A stretch of DNA of 64,000 nt from contig NZ_DKGQ01000025.1 in NCBI RefSeq assembly GCF_002453355.1, positions 34,139 to 98,138 of the forward strand. The letters are read 5' to 3'. A program made the translations under genes and the position numbers. The notes under the pieces were generated by a model. It was not told where the DNA came from, made no database searches, and saw only the letters and a list, made by a program, of their open reading frames with translations. Position 1 is the stretch's first letter; each line of letters begins with the position of its first letter. Shown piece after piece: positions 1 through 8,904 of this stretch. This DNA is from Psychrobacter sp. UBA6766 (GTDB taxonomy: Bacteria; Pseudomonadota; Gammaproteobacteria; Pseudomonadales; Moraxellaceae).

Positions 1-43
1 TTATCGCCTGCAAACCACTGCAAGATGAAAGGTTAACCATTTT

Positions 44-364
44 ATGTTTACTATACGCCGTACCTCAAATTTTAACAGCCCTAATTTCAGCGTTGTTTTC
101 AAATCTTCTGCTATCTATAAGCTCATTGTCGCGACGCTCGTGATAGGGTCAGCGTCATTGGTAGGCTGCGGGCAAAAAGGCGATTTGTACTTGACAGAGC
201 CCAGTAGTCAAACGGTTAAAGATAATGTACCTGCGCTTGAGAGTTCCAGTCATCCACAGGATGCTGCCTTTACTGGTATCGACGATGATGACTATCAAAA
301 ACAGCGCTATCTGGAGCAGCAGCAAGTACTACCTGAGCCAAGTGACGATCCCAACGATTACTAA
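44..364 (+). CDS. lptM: LptM-like small lipoprotein
   Basis: A 106-residue lipoprotein. A basic N-terminus and a hydrophobic stretch (about residues 25-40) lead to the lipobox LVGC, with Cys42 as the lipidated residue, followed at once by GQKGDLYL, the hallmark of the LptM/YifL/LppL family. In E. coli LptM assists maturation of the LPS translocon LptD/LptE in the outer membrane; that role is transferred from the family. The C-terminal half is acidic and rich in Asp, Gln and Pro, with no domain I recognise. It sits 95 bp before lysA in the conserved lptM-lysA-dapF-xerC order, which supports the call. The n-region is longer than usual (about 25 residues before the hydrophobic core), so a later start is possible, although no other in-frame ATG lies before the lipobox. 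Confidence 0.85.
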   Translation: MFTIRRTSNFNSPNFSVVFKSSAIYKLIVATLVIGSASLVGCGQKGDLYLTEPSSQTVKDNVPALESSSHPQDAAFTGIDDDDYQKQRYLEQQQVLPEPSDDPNDY

Positions 365-459
365 TTTTTATTAAAAAAGCAATCTTTCCCAAAGCTTTTT
401 AAGTTTATCCCAACGTTTAATGTTTACCTAAATCACCTGATGAGATTAGAGATATTTAT

Positions 460-1815
460 ATGAGTCATTCTGAGCGTCAAACGGACGATTCCGTCACTAC
501 CCAAACTGAGCAGGGATTATATGTGCATCCTGAAGCTTTAACCGCCCATTTGCCCGCACTGGGTTATCGCGAAGATACGCTATATATGGAGCAGGTAAGT
601 ATTAATGAGGTGGTTAAGCACTATGGTACGCCGTGCTATGTGTATTCAAAACAAGCGATTTTAGACGTTTATCAGGCTTATACTGCTAGTTTTGCCAGTC
701 TACCGCACCAGATATGTTATGCCGTAAAAGCCAATTCTAACCTTGCCGTACTTGGCGTCTTGGCGCAAGCAGGAGCAGGATTTGATATCGTATCTCGTGG
801 CGAGTTAATGCGCGTGTTGGCAGCCGGTGGCGAGGCTGCGCGCGTGGTTTTTTCAGGCGTTGGCAAAATGTACAGCGAAATCGAATATGCGCTGAATCAA
901 GGTATCGGCTGCTTTAACGTCGAGTCAATCAGTGAATTGGCGCTAATCAACGAAGTCGCAAAGCAGCTTGATAAGAAAGCGCCAATTTCACTACGGGTCA
1001 ATCCAAATGTCGACGCCAAAACCCATCCGTATATCTCAACAGGCTTAAAAGACAATAAATTTGGTATTGCCCATGAAGAAGCTGTTGTCGTTTATGAGCA
1101 AGCGGCGCAGTTATCGCATATCGATATCGTTGGTATCGACTGCCATATCGGCTCACAATTAACTGAGGTTGCACCATTTGTAGCGGCACTAGATAAAGTG
1201 ATTGAGCTGATACATAGCCTGCGTGATAAAGGTATCGAGCTGCGTCATATCGATTTGGGCGGCGGACTTGGCGTTCGTTATATTGATGAGACGCCCGTAT
1301 CTATCGATGCATTTGCCCAAGCATTATTGCCAAAACTGAGCGAGCTTGGCTTAATGGTGCTTTTTGAGCCAGGTCGTAGTATCGTGGCCAATGCTGGCGT
1401 GTTATTAACCAGAGTTGATGTGCTCAAACCGACGCCACATAAGAACTTTGTCATTGTTGACGCGGCAATGAATGATTTGATTCGCCCTGCTTTATATCAG
1501 GCCGAAATGGCCGTGATTCCAAGCGTTTTGCCTAAAAACGACATCGATACTGACGGCACGCAGCCATGGGATATCGTCGGCGCAATTTGTGAGACGGGTG
1601 ACTTTTTAGCAAAAGATCGTTTATTGTCTCTCTCGACGGGCGACGTGTTAGCCATCACTGGTGCCGGCGCGTATGGCTTTACCATGAGTAGCAATTATAA
1701 TTCACGACCTCGCGCCAGTGAGGTGATGGTAGCTGATGACCGTCACCAACTGATTCGCAAACGTGAAACGCTTGAATCTTTATATGCTGATGAAGTGTTG
1801 TGGCAAGATCAATAG
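460..1815 (+). CDS. lysA: diaminopimelate decarboxylase
   Basis: Last step of lysine biosynthesis: PLP-dependent decarboxylation of meso-diaminopimelate to lysine in the cytoplasm. The 451-residue protein has the alanine racemase-like barrel with the PLP lysine in YAVKANSN (Lys90), the phosphate-binding HIDLGGGLG (about 263-271), EPGR (303-306) and, in the C-terminal beta domain, ICETGDFLA with the active-site Cys377 contributed across the dimer. About 40 extra residues precede the usual family start. The ribosome-binding site is weak. A strong terminator follows at 1863-1891, so lysA seems to end a transcript begun at or before lptM, and dapF begins a new one. Confidence 0.97.
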   Translation: MSHSERQTDDSVTTQTEQGLYVHPEALTAHLPALGYREDTLYMEQVSINEVVKHYGTPCYVYSKQAILDVYQAYTASFASLPHQICYAVKANSNLAVLGVLAQAGAGFDIVSRGELMRVLAAGGEAARVVFSGVGKMYSEIEYALNQGIGCFNVESISELALINEVAKQLDKKAPISLRVNPNVDAKTHPYISTGLKDNKFGIAHEEAVVVYEQAAQLSHIDIVGIDCHIGSQLTEVAPFVAALDKVIELIHSLRDKGIELRHIDLGGGLGVRYIDETPVSIDAFAQALLPKLSELGLMVLFEPGRSIVANAGVLLTRVDVLKPTPHKNFVIVDAAMNDLIRPALYQAEMAVIPSVLPKNDIDTDGTQPWDIVGAICETGDFLAKDRLLSLSTGDVLAITGAGAYGFTMSSNYNSRPRASEVMVADDRHQLIRKRETLESLYADEVLWQDQ

Positions 1816-1862
1816 TTCCTTTAGCCAATTTAGTGTTTACGAGTTTTTTTAATTAAAAATGA

Positions 1863-1891
1863 CCCATTGTTATAACGACAATGGGTTTTTT
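1863..1891 (+). terminator. intrinsic terminator after lysA
   Basis: Perfect 8-bp stem CCCATTGT/ACAATGGG with a 7-nt loop, then six T residues. It separates lysA from dapF. Confidence 0.85.
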
Positions 1892-2054
1892 ATTGCTTGC
1901 TTTAATGAAAAGTCTATTAAGAGACATAATTTGACGGCATAAGACTTATTTAGCATAACGTTAACTTAGCACTTGGTAGCGGTGATAATTATGATTGTAT
2001 CTGACAGCGTGCTAATATAAGGCATACATAAAAATAGGATAGGATAACAAGGAT

Positions 2055-2942
2055 ATGCTAATAGAATTTACAAAAATGCATGGGCTGGGCAATGATTTTA
2101 TGGTCATCGATTTGGTGACCCAGCGCTTAGAGTTAACCAAGGATTTGGTGCAACTGTTGGGTGATCGTCATTTGGGTATCGGCTTTGATCAACTGCTTGT
2201 GGTTGAGCCACCAATGCGTCCCGACGTTGATTTCAGTTATCGCATTTTTAACACCGATGGTACTGAGGTTGAGCAATGTGGCAATGGTGCACGCTGTTTT
2301 GCCCGTTTTGTGCAAGCCCGAAAATTGTCATTTAAGCAGCGTCTGCGTGTTGAAACGGCAAGCGGCATTATCTCCTTGACGACTGACCGTTATGGCTGGG
2401 TCGAAGTCGATATGGGAAAGCCCAAGTTTGAGCCAAGCGAGATTCCTTTTACTCCAAGAGCAACGACCAAAATCCAAAACGCCTATCATTTAAACGTCAA
2501 TGGCACGCCGGTACAGCTGTATGTCGCCAATATGGGAAATCCGCATGCGGTAATCAGGGTTGATGACGTCCTTGAAGCTGATGTTGAAACCTTGGGCAAA
2601 GCCATTGAATCACATCCGGCCTTTCCAGAGCGCGTCAATGTTGGCTTTATGCAAGTCATGAATCAGCGTCATATTCGTCTGCGGGTTTATGAGCGCGGTG
2701 TCGGTGAGACTCAAGCTTGCGGTACAGGCGCTTGTGCGGCAGTAGCTGTGGGTATCCGTGAAGGCTGGCTCGATGAAGGCGAAGACGTACGCGCGCAGCT
2801 TTATGGCGGCAGCATGATTGTCAAATGGCAGCCGGGTTATTCAGTGATGATGACTGGTCCAACGGCCTTTGTCTATGAAGGTGTCTTTAGCCCAGATGGT
2901 CTGATGGCGCAAGCGGGAATCGCCCCCAATCCAGAAGGCTAA
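2055..2942 (+). CDS. dapF: diaminopimelate epimerase
   Basis: Converts LL-diaminopimelate to the meso form used by LysA and in peptidoglycan; PLP-independent, using two cysteines as acid and base. Both are visible: Cys75 in EQCGNGARC and Cys222 in ETQACGTGAC, each in one of the two mirror-related halves of the 295-residue protein. The N-terminal FTKMHGLGNDF is canonical. A good ribosome-binding site (AAGGAT) precedes the ATG. xerC follows after 6 bp and is surely co-transcribed. The C-terminal tail (last 20 residues or so) extends slightly past the usual family end. Confidence 0.97.
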   Translation: MLIEFTKMHGLGNDFMVIDLVTQRLELTKDLVQLLGDRHLGIGFDQLLVVEPPMRPDVDFSYRIFNTDGTEVEQCGNGARCFARFVQARKLSFKQRLRVETASGIISLTTDRYGWVEVDMGKPKFEPSEIPFTPRATTKIQNAYHLNVNGTPVQLYVANMGNPHAVIRVDDVLEADVETLGKAIESHPAFPERVNVGFMQVMNQRHIRLRVYERGVGETQACGTGACAAVAVGIREGWLDEGEDVRAQLYGGSMIVKWQPGYSVMMTGPTAFVYEGVFSPDGLMAQAGIAPNPEG

Positions 2943-2948
2943 TAAATC

Positions 2949-3974
2949 ATGACGACAGCGCCTAGCTCGGATATTAAGTCAAACACTGAGTCAAACACAT
3001 GGCTATCAGCAGAATTGGCAAAATCTATCGAAGCAGATAGCATGCTGTGTGAACTGTTAGCGCCAGTACATCGTTGGCTAAACACACTATCAGTGCGAAA
3101 TCATTCTGAGCATACGCTGACGGCTTATTTTGCGGGACTAAACCAATTGGCGTTATTTTTACGTGGGAAGCGTTTGACGTGGTCGCGCTGTGACAAGCGC
3201 CAATTAGCCCAACATATCAGTCAGCGCCTTGATGAAGATAAGCTGGCACTGGCTAGTGTCCAACAAGAGCTATCCGCTATCCGTCATTTTTATGGTTGGC
3301 TGATAGAAGAGGGTTTAGCGCGTATCAATCCAACCACTGGCTATCAGCTCAAGCGTAGCCCCAGACCTCTACCATCTATTGCTGATGTTGATTTACTGAC
3401 GCAATTGCTAGACCAAGGAATTCCAGGTACGCCAGAGCAGGCGCGCTTGTGGTTACGCGATAAAGCGATGTTTGAATTGCTTTATAGCAGCGGACTGCGA
3501 GTCGGTGAGTTGGTTGCGCTCGATATGGCAGATGTGGATTTGGCTGACTTACGCGTTCGCGTGACGGGTAAAGGTAATAAAACGCGCTTAGTACCATTAG
3601 GAAATAAAGCAGCAGAGGCCATTAAACGTTATCTACCACATCGCAATTTGTGGGTCGAGCAGATGGATAGTGCGTTATTTATTAGTGAGAAATTAGGTAC
3701 GCGCTTATCAACACGGGCAGTGCAGCAGCGTCTCAAAGTTGCTGCTACGCGCGCTGGAATCGCACAAAATATGTATCCACATCTACTGCGTCACTGCTTT
3801 GCGTCGCACATGCTTTCAGGAAGTGGCGATTTGCGCGCTGTTCAAGAAATGCTCGGGCATAGTGATATTAGTACCACGCAGATTTATACCCATGTCGATT
3901 TTGCTAAATTGACACAAGTTTATGATCGCGCCCATCCACGCGCGACTCATGGTCGAAATGATGATATCAGTTAA
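2949..3974 (+). CDS. xerC: tyrosine recombinase XerC
   Basis: Site-specific recombinase which, with XerD, resolves chromosome dimers at dif. The 341-residue protein has an N-terminal SAM-like core-binding domain (about 35-135) and a catalytic domain with the full set of residues: Arg184 (SSGLRVGE), Lys208 (VTGKGNK), His278 and Arg281 (HLLRH), His304 (LGHSDI) and the nucleophile Tyr313 (IYTHVD). About 35 Ser/Thr/Glu-rich residues at the N-terminus exceed the E. coli length (298). Its place behind dapF is the conserved chromosomal context, which separates it from phage integrases. Confidence 0.95.
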   Translation: MTTAPSSDIKSNTESNTWLSAELAKSIEADSMLCELLAPVHRWLNTLSVRNHSEHTLTAYFAGLNQLALFLRGKRLTWSRCDKRQLAQHISQRLDEDKLALASVQQELSAIRHFYGWLIEEGLARINPTTGYQLKRSPRPLPSIADVDLLTQLLDQGIPGTPEQARLWLRDKAMFELLYSSGLRVGELVALDMADVDLADLRVRVTGKGNKTRLVPLGNKAAEAIKRYLPHRNLWVEQMDSALFISEKLGTRLSTRAVQQRLKVAATRAGIAQNMYPHLLRHCFASHMLSGSGDLRAVQEMLGHSDISTTQIYTHVDFAKLTQVYDRAHPRATHGRNDDIS

Positions 3975-4009
3975 GTTTCAATTTCATTTTTAACCCTTCA
4001 ATCCTACAT

Positions 4010-4909
4010 TTATGCCAAACGATGACAATCAAAGATAGGCATTTTTTGTCGTCCTTGCGCTTGAGTGGCTTTGTCTAACGTTGCTAAGACGATGGCATAA
4101 TTCTTCTGCTCTTTATTTACCGCTTGTTTATTCAACTCACTATCCTCGTAGCTATTGATAATTGTGCCATCATAAGCGCTAATCGTTGTATGCCCCCATG
4201 TTTGGCGGGTATTATCGTCCTTATAAGTGTGCTCGCCACCTTGCGCGGCGCCAATCACCATGCATTGACTATCCAAAGCCCGCGCGCGTAGCAATAGCGA
4301 CCAATGCGCTTGTCCCGTTAAATAAGTAAATGCCGATGGCGCACTTAATAGTTCTGCGCCCGCTTGCCGCAGTCGCTGCGCCAATGCTGGAAAGCGTAAA
4401 TCAAAGCAAACCATCATACCGAGCTGATAAACGGCTGCATCGATTTCAAGTGGCACGACAACCGTTTGTGTACCTGGTTCAAAGGTTGCCGCTTCATTAT
4501 AGCTGCCTTGCTTATCAGCAACGGTTGCGGTAAATAAGTGAATCTTGTCATAGCGAGCCACTCGCGTCCCATCGGGGGCAAATAGCTGACTGACTTGACG
4601 TAGCCTATTATTAGGTACAATGGCGCCATCAGGACGATAAGAGCAGGGTAGCGAGCCTGCTAATACATAAATACCATAGCTGCGCGCATATTCTGCCATC
4701 GTGGCCGATAGCTCATCGAAACGCTCAGCGGTAACAAATTGCTTGCCCATGCTACAGCAGTTTTCTGGTAAAACGACCAACTTGGCGCCTTGTGCGCGCG
4801 CATCGATGATAGCGGCCTTTATATCAGCTAAATTGTCTTCGATGTTTTGCTGGCTATTCATTTGGACGGCAGCAATCGTCATTGATTGGTTCTTTGTTAA
4901 CTCATTCAT
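4010..4909 (-). CDS. carbon-nitrogen hydrolase (Nit1/nitrilase family amidase)
   Basis: A 299-residue member of the nitrilase superfamily with the catalytic triad Glu49 (VLPEN), Lys122 (YDKIHLF) and Cys168 (MMVCFDLRFP). The RFPAL signature and overall length place it near the Nit1/NitFhit branch, whose best-known activity is hydrolysis of deaminated glutathione in metabolite repair. Substrate is inferred, not shown. It lies convergent to xerC with a 35-bp gap and is the only gene of its transcript. The ribosome-binding site is weak; an alternative start at Met10 is possible but is also not preceded by a good site. Confidence 0.85.
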   Translation of the reverse strand: MNELTKNQSMTIAAVQMNSQQNIEDNLADIKAAIIDARAQGAKLVVLPENCCSMGKQFVTAERFDELSATMAEYARSYGIYVLAGSLPCSYRPDGAIVPNNRLRQVSQLFAPDGTRVARYDKIHLFTATVADKQGSYNEAATFEPGTQTVVVPLEIDAAVYQLGMMVCFDLRFPALAQRLRQAGAELLSAPSAFTYLTGQAHWSLLLRARALDSQCMVIGAAQGGEHTYKDDNTRQTWGHTTISAYDGTIINSYEDSELNKQAVNKEQKNYAIVLATLDKATQAQGRQKMPIFDCHRLA

Positions 4910-5278
4910 AATAGTATTCTCAATTTTTAAGCTGTATAGAGCTTTTGCTCTTCCTTATTTTTATTTTGTTTTCATTTAATATTTGAAATTTTAGTCTTTA
5001 ATCGTGGTTTGGATGCATGGTCTTAGTGAACAGTTTTGGCATTGTCTAAGTCCTGAGTACTTATAAAGATTACTAACTTCTTAACGCTTGAGCAAATGAT
5101 TACGAATGCTTCAAGCGCACAGGATATAAATTAACGTAGCAACATTGTAGCAAAAAATGCTATCGTCATGACCTGATAGGGTAAAGCGCTTATTAATGAT
5201 GCTAAGCACTAATAAGTGCAGGCTTTAACCAGCATAACATATTGAATCTCACCACGATCGGAGTGTAATAAGTCACCC
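4910..5278. other. intergenic region between divergent amidase and rpoN genes
   Basis: 369 bp of AT-rich sequence without a credible gene. It must carry the promoters of both flanking genes; none matches consensus well enough to mark. Just before rpoN lies an inverted repeat, GCGCTTATTA (5186-5195) against TAATAAGTGC (5210-5219), one mismatch, 14-nt spacer, which could fold in the rpoN leader or bind a regulator. The rpoN ribosome-binding site is GGAG at 5260-5263. Confidence 0.5.
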
Positions 5279-6988
5279 ATGAGTATGTCGTTTGGATTAG
5301 CGGCCACGCTAAGCACCTCACAAAAACTGACCCCGCAGATGCAGCAAGCCATTAAATTGCTGCAGCTCTCTAGTCTTGAGCTCGCGCAGGAGGTGCAGGC
5401 GAAGCTTGACAGTAATCCATTGCTTGAGCGTGTCGAAGATGATGAAGAGGACTACGATAATTACGACAGCAGTAACACTGAGGGGCTAAATGAGTTTGGA
5501 GAGTCATTAACGCTAGACAGTTGGAATCAAAGCACGAGCGTTGATTCGTTTTCTACGTCTACTCATTCATCAGAGGATGGTGTGCATTATGATAACAATA
5601 GCAGCGACGACACTGTCTTTAATGACACTATCAGCGATAGCTTAGATAAGTTACAGCAAGCCAGTTTTGATGATGAAGCGATCGACAACCATGCATTGGA
5701 CGCCGACGATTATAGCGGCTTTGACAGTGGTAGTGATGCCTCTGCCGCGACAGGCTCAGGTAGTCTTTCAACTCAATCAGGGCATGGAGGCAATGAAGAC
5801 TTTGATAGCTACCAAGGCAGCACCAGCGCGTCAATTCAAGACCATGTACGCTGGCAATTGAACTTTAAGCATCTCTCCGAAACAGACACACTTATCGCTG
5901 AATACTTGATAGACTCCATGGATGAGATGGGCTTTGTGCGCCTTGACATCGATGACTTGCTACAAAGCTTTGATACCATGGCGAGTTTTTATCAATGGGA
6001 TGAGCGCGTTGAGCACGATGAGGTCATGGTGGTACTACGCATTATTCAGTCATGCGACCCGCTTGGGGTTGGCGCACGCAATCTAAATGAGTGCTTGGCG
6101 ATTCAATTATCTAAACTGCATCCTACTACTGGCTATTTAAGAGAAGCGCAGGCATTGTTGTCTGCCAGCGAGCACTTGGTCAGCAATAATATCAAAGCAC
6201 TCACTGAACTCACAGGACTTGTGCCTGAACAAATTACCCCCGCGCTTAATTTACTACGTACGTTAAATCCTTCACCTGGTTTGCTGTTTCAAAGTAGCCA
6301 GCCCGATTATATGCAACCATCAGAAAGCTACGATATTCCTGATGTGTTGGTCACGCCTATTCGGCGCCACCATACCAACAAAAGCAATACGACTGCGCAA
6401 GAAGACGGCTGGTACGTACGCCTTAATCCTGAGACCCTACCAAAGCTACGGATTAATCAAGAATACGCCAACTTAGTCAAACGTGGCGATGACAGCCCTG
6501 ACAATCAATATCTGCGTGAAAATCTTACCGACGCGCGCTTATTTATTCGAAGTATCGAAGAGCGTAACCAGAACCTGTTAAAAGTAGCAACCAGTATCGT
6601 GCGCTATCAGCAAGAGTTTTTGCAATATGGCGCAACTGCCATGCAGCCCCTTGTTTTAAAAGCCATTGCCGAAGAGGTTGGTTTGCACGAATCGACCGTT
6701 TCGCGTCTAACGACAAGTAAAACCATCTTAACCCCGCAAGGGCTGTTTTCCCTCAAGCACTTCTTCTCTTCACACGTTAGCAGTAGCGATGGTGATATCT
6801 CCTCAACCGCTATTAGCGCCATGATTAAACAACTCATCGCTGATGAAGACCCTAAAAAGCCCTTATCTGATAGCCGCATAAAAGATTTTTTATTTACAGA
6901 AGGTATCGATATCGCTAGACGAACGGTTGCCAAATATCGTGAAGCGATGAATATCGGCTCCTCCACTCAGCGAAAACAAAAATATTAA
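5279..6988 (+). CDS. rpoN: RNA polymerase sigma-54 factor
   Basis: Alternative sigma factor for -24/-12 promoters, dependent on AAA+ activators. Region I is clear: a Gln/Leu-rich segment (residues 10-45, LTPQMQQAIKLLQLS) that contacts activators. The core-binding domain, helix-turn-helix (about 460-490) and the C-terminal RpoN box ARRTVAKYRE (546-555) are intact. At 569 residues it is much longer than E. coli RpoN (477); the excess is an acidic, Ser/Asp/Asn-rich region II of roughly 130 residues (about 50-180). lptA-lptB, usual neighbours upstream, are absent; hpf follows as usual after 428 bp. Pilin promoters at 59954 and 60686 are likely targets. Start ATG has GGAG 15 nt upstream; Met3 is an alternative. 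Confidence 0.96.
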   Translation: MSMSFGLAATLSTSQKLTPQMQQAIKLLQLSSLELAQEVQAKLDSNPLLERVEDDEEDYDNYDSSNTEGLNEFGESLTLDSWNQSTSVDSFSTSTHSSEDGVHYDNNSSDDTVFNDTISDSLDKLQQASFDDEAIDNHALDADDYSGFDSGSDASAATGSGSLSTQSGHGGNEDFDSYQGSTSASIQDHVRWQLNFKHLSETDTLIAEYLIDSMDEMGFVRLDIDDLLQSFDTMASFYQWDERVEHDEVMVVLRIIQSCDPLGVGARNLNECLAIQLSKLHPTTGYLREAQALLSASEHLVSNNIKALTELTGLVPEQITPALNLLRTLNPSPGLLFQSSQPDYMQPSESYDIPDVLVTPIRRHHTNKSNTTAQEDGWYVRLNPETLPKLRINQEYANLVKRGDDSPDNQYLRENLTDARLFIRSIEERNQNLLKVATSIVRYQQEFLQYGATAMQPLVLKAIAEEVGLHESTVSRLTTSKTILTPQGLFSLKHFFSSHVSSSDGDISSTAISAMIKQLIADEDPKKPLSDSRIKDFLFTEGIDIARRTVAKYREAMNIGSSTQRKQKY

Positions 6989-7416
6989 ATGTTGCCATTC
7001 AATATCTTATAAATGTTGTACCGCCATAATTAAGCCAATTTGTACATAAATAAAAAATAAAATTTTTTGATTATATAGAAACATGAGGGAAACATCATTT
7101 AATATTACATTTACTTACAATTGTATGGCTTGCTACTCTTCCGTTTTCATGACAAATTAGAGACATACCAACAAAGAAAACCAAGTACCGGTTTGGCCTA
7201 TTTTGATCATATTAATATGATAAAAATGCATTTTCATATCAATAAAGGAGTAGAAGAATAAAGCCATTAGTTATTAATAACTGACAGGCCAAACTTTATG
7301 ATAAGAAAGGTACTCGGTAAATCATTGGTAAGGCGGAATGATACAAGCTGTGAAGCGAGATCATCTGCTGATTTGATTGTAAGTAACAATATAAGCAATA
7401 ATAAAAGGACGATAAT
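6989..7416 (+). other. rpoN-hpf intergenic leader with split inverted repeat
   Basis: 428 bp, very AT-rich at 7020-7140, no credible gene. It holds a nested inverted repeat: GTTTGGCC (7191-7198) pairs with GGCCAAAC (7287-7294), and the adjacent GTACC (7185-7189) pairs with GGTAC (7309-7313). A transcript through here could form a long-range structured leader ahead of hpf, whose ribosome-binding site AAAGGAC lies at about 7404-7410. No sigma-54 site with correct spacing was found. Confidence 0.4.
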
Positions 7417-7797
7417 ATGAATGTTTCTATCAGTGGTCACCATATCAGTGTTACCGAAGCCATGGACAATGCCGTTCGCGAAAAACTTGTAAAAGTAGAG
7501 CGTCACTTCGATCAGATTCAAAGTATTCAAGTAAAATTATCGCTAGACAATAGTGGCTCAAGTGATGGCGGTAAGAAGACTCATAAAGCCGAGGCAATTA
7601 TGCGAGTCGCAGGTCAAGAAATGTTTGTCCAAGCCTGTGAAGACGATATGTATAAAGCCATTAATGAGATGGCAGACAAGCTTGATAGACAAGTGCGTAA
7701 ATACAAAACCCGTCAAGACCGTCAAAAACTACAGGGTGCTGGGCGTGATGGACGCTATGAAGATTTAACGACGGATGACGCTGCTCCAGCGATGTAG
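7417..7797 (+). CDS. hpf: ribosome hibernation promoting factor / RaiA family
   Basis: A 126-residue HPF/YfiA protein that binds the 30S decoding region and drives ribosome hibernation in stationary phase. The family pattern is seen from MNVSISGHHISVTEAM through DDMYKAINEMADKLDRQVRKYK. It lies between E. coli HPF (95) and RaiA (112) in core length, with a polar C-terminal tail of about 20 residues and no long-HPF dimerisation domain. It follows rpoN, as in many gamma-proteobacteria, but ptsN, normally next, is missing. AAAGGAC is a good ribosome-binding site. Confidence 0.95.
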   Translation: MNVSISGHHISVTEAMDNAVREKLVKVERHFDQIQSIQVKLSLDNSGSSDGGKKTHKAEAIMRVAGQEMFVQACEDDMYKAINEMADKLDRQVRKYKTRQDRQKLQGAGRDGRYEDLTTDDAAPAM

Positions 7798-7969
7798 TTT
7801 GTCTGTCATAGCTTTAAGTCGTAGATGGCTCTGTTGCCATTATTGTTTGATAAACTTTAGCCTATAAGATAATTATTATAAAAAGCATGGTTATTAAGCA
7901 AATATATTAAAACGATGGACAATTTAGTCATTAAAACGATTTAGTTACTCAAAAGTAGGACCGACTAAA

Positions 7970-8006
7970 AAAGACCTCAACGTGTCAACGTCAGAGGTCT
8001 TTTTTT
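7970..8006. terminator. bidirectional terminator between hpf and thiS
   Basis: AAAGACCTC and GAGGTCTTT form the stem around a 15-nt loop that contains two copies of AACGT; a run of T follows on the plus strand and a run of A precedes, so it can stop both hpf and the opposing thiS transcript. Confidence 0.85.
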
Positions 8007-8094
8007 GTGATCAAGTTTAAAAATATCCAGTCGAAAGCATGCTACTTCAGAACTCATTGGCTTGATTTTAATATATGAGGCATGGGCGTGTGGT

Positions 8095-8295
8095 TTAACC
8101 GCCACCAACCGCTTGGACGACTTCTATATTCATGCCTTCAATGATACGTAGTTTATCAAGCTCGCTTTTTGGCACCAGTTCACCGTCAATTTCAACGGCA
8201 TAACGACCTTTACTAAGTCCGAGCTCGTTGACGACCATTTGTACAGTTTGATGCGTAGTTTGTAATCTTTTACCATTGACACTAATCGTACTCAT
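8095..8295 (-). CDS. thiS: sulfur carrier protein ThiS
   Basis: A 66-residue ubiquitin-like protein ending in Gly-Gly(-Gly), the C-terminus that is adenylated by ThiF and turned into a thiocarboxylate, donating sulfur to the thiazole ring made by ThiG. The beta-grasp pattern starts at ISVNGKRLQ and the tail VVQAVGGG is diagnostic. AGGGAG lies just upstream of the ATG. It stands alone here: its partner thiG is about 22.6 kb away at 30876-31748 on the same strand, whereas the two are adjacent in many bacteria. Confidence 0.93.
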   Translation of the reverse strand: MSTISVNGKRLQTTHQTVQMVVNELGLSKGRYAVEIDGELVPKSELDKLRIIEGMNIEVVQAVGGG

Positions 8296-8475
8296 AATAT
8301 GTGCTCCCTAATAATTGAATATTCCTTTTACCAAGTTTATTTAGATTATTTATTGTAGCTGCTGATCAGTTGCGTCATCAGTTTTGACGGGGCGTTTAAG
8401 TATTTTAGTCACTTGGATGGCAGTAGCTATTAAGAAAATTCCTATTAAACATATTCTCAATCTAAGCAGCTTTTC

Positions 8476-8841
8476 CTATTGACCTAAACGAAATGTCGAG
8501 ATGGCAAGCCATAGCCAACCCGCAATCATCAGCACCCCACCAATAGGTGTAATCGCCCCAAACCAGCGCGGTGCACCAAGCGTCATCGCATATAAACTAC
8601 CTGCAAAGATGAGCGCCCCGATTTGTAGAAGCCAAGCTGTTGTTTGGGTCGTATAATTGAGGCGAATTAACACACCAACGAGCAACAACCCTAGTCCGTG
8701 TATGAACCAGTATAAGGTCGCCGTTTGCCACCATTCAAGCTGCTGGATGCTGATCGAATTTTTGAGACCATGAGCACCAAATGCACCCAAAGCAACGGCA
8801 ATAGCCATATTAATCGCCGCAATACTTATCCAATTTAGCAT
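8476..8841 (-). CDS. DUF423 (YgdD-type) inner-membrane protein
   Basis: 121 residues, almost entirely hydrophobic, with four predicted membrane segments (about 5-22, 43-62, 69-88 and 95-115). The N-terminal ALGAFGAHGLK motif and the LGAPRWFGAITPIGG stretch near the end are typical of the DUF423/YgdD family, whose function is unknown. It is monocistronic or ends an rpoH transcript (63-bp gap, same strand). The ribosome-binding site is weak. Confidence 0.85.
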   Translation of the reverse strand: MLNWISIAAINMAIAVALGAFGAHGLKNSISIQQLEWWQTATLYWFIHGLGLLLVGVLIRLNYTTQTTAWLLQIGALIFAGSLYAMTLGAPRWFGAITPIGGVLMIAGWLWLAISTFRLGQ

Positions 8842-8904
8842 GATAAAAATCGTCTTATAAATGAAGCTTTAATAATAGGTGTTTTCTGACTCACAAGCTA
8901 AAGT

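Noticed and set aside
2949..3974. Phage or island integrase
   Set aside because: Tyrosine recombinase next to dapF in conserved order is chromosomal XerC.
7298..7420. 40-codon frame ending at the hpf start codon (ATGA overlap)
   Set aside because: The overlap looked like translational coupling, but there is no ribosome-binding site and the composition is not protein-like.
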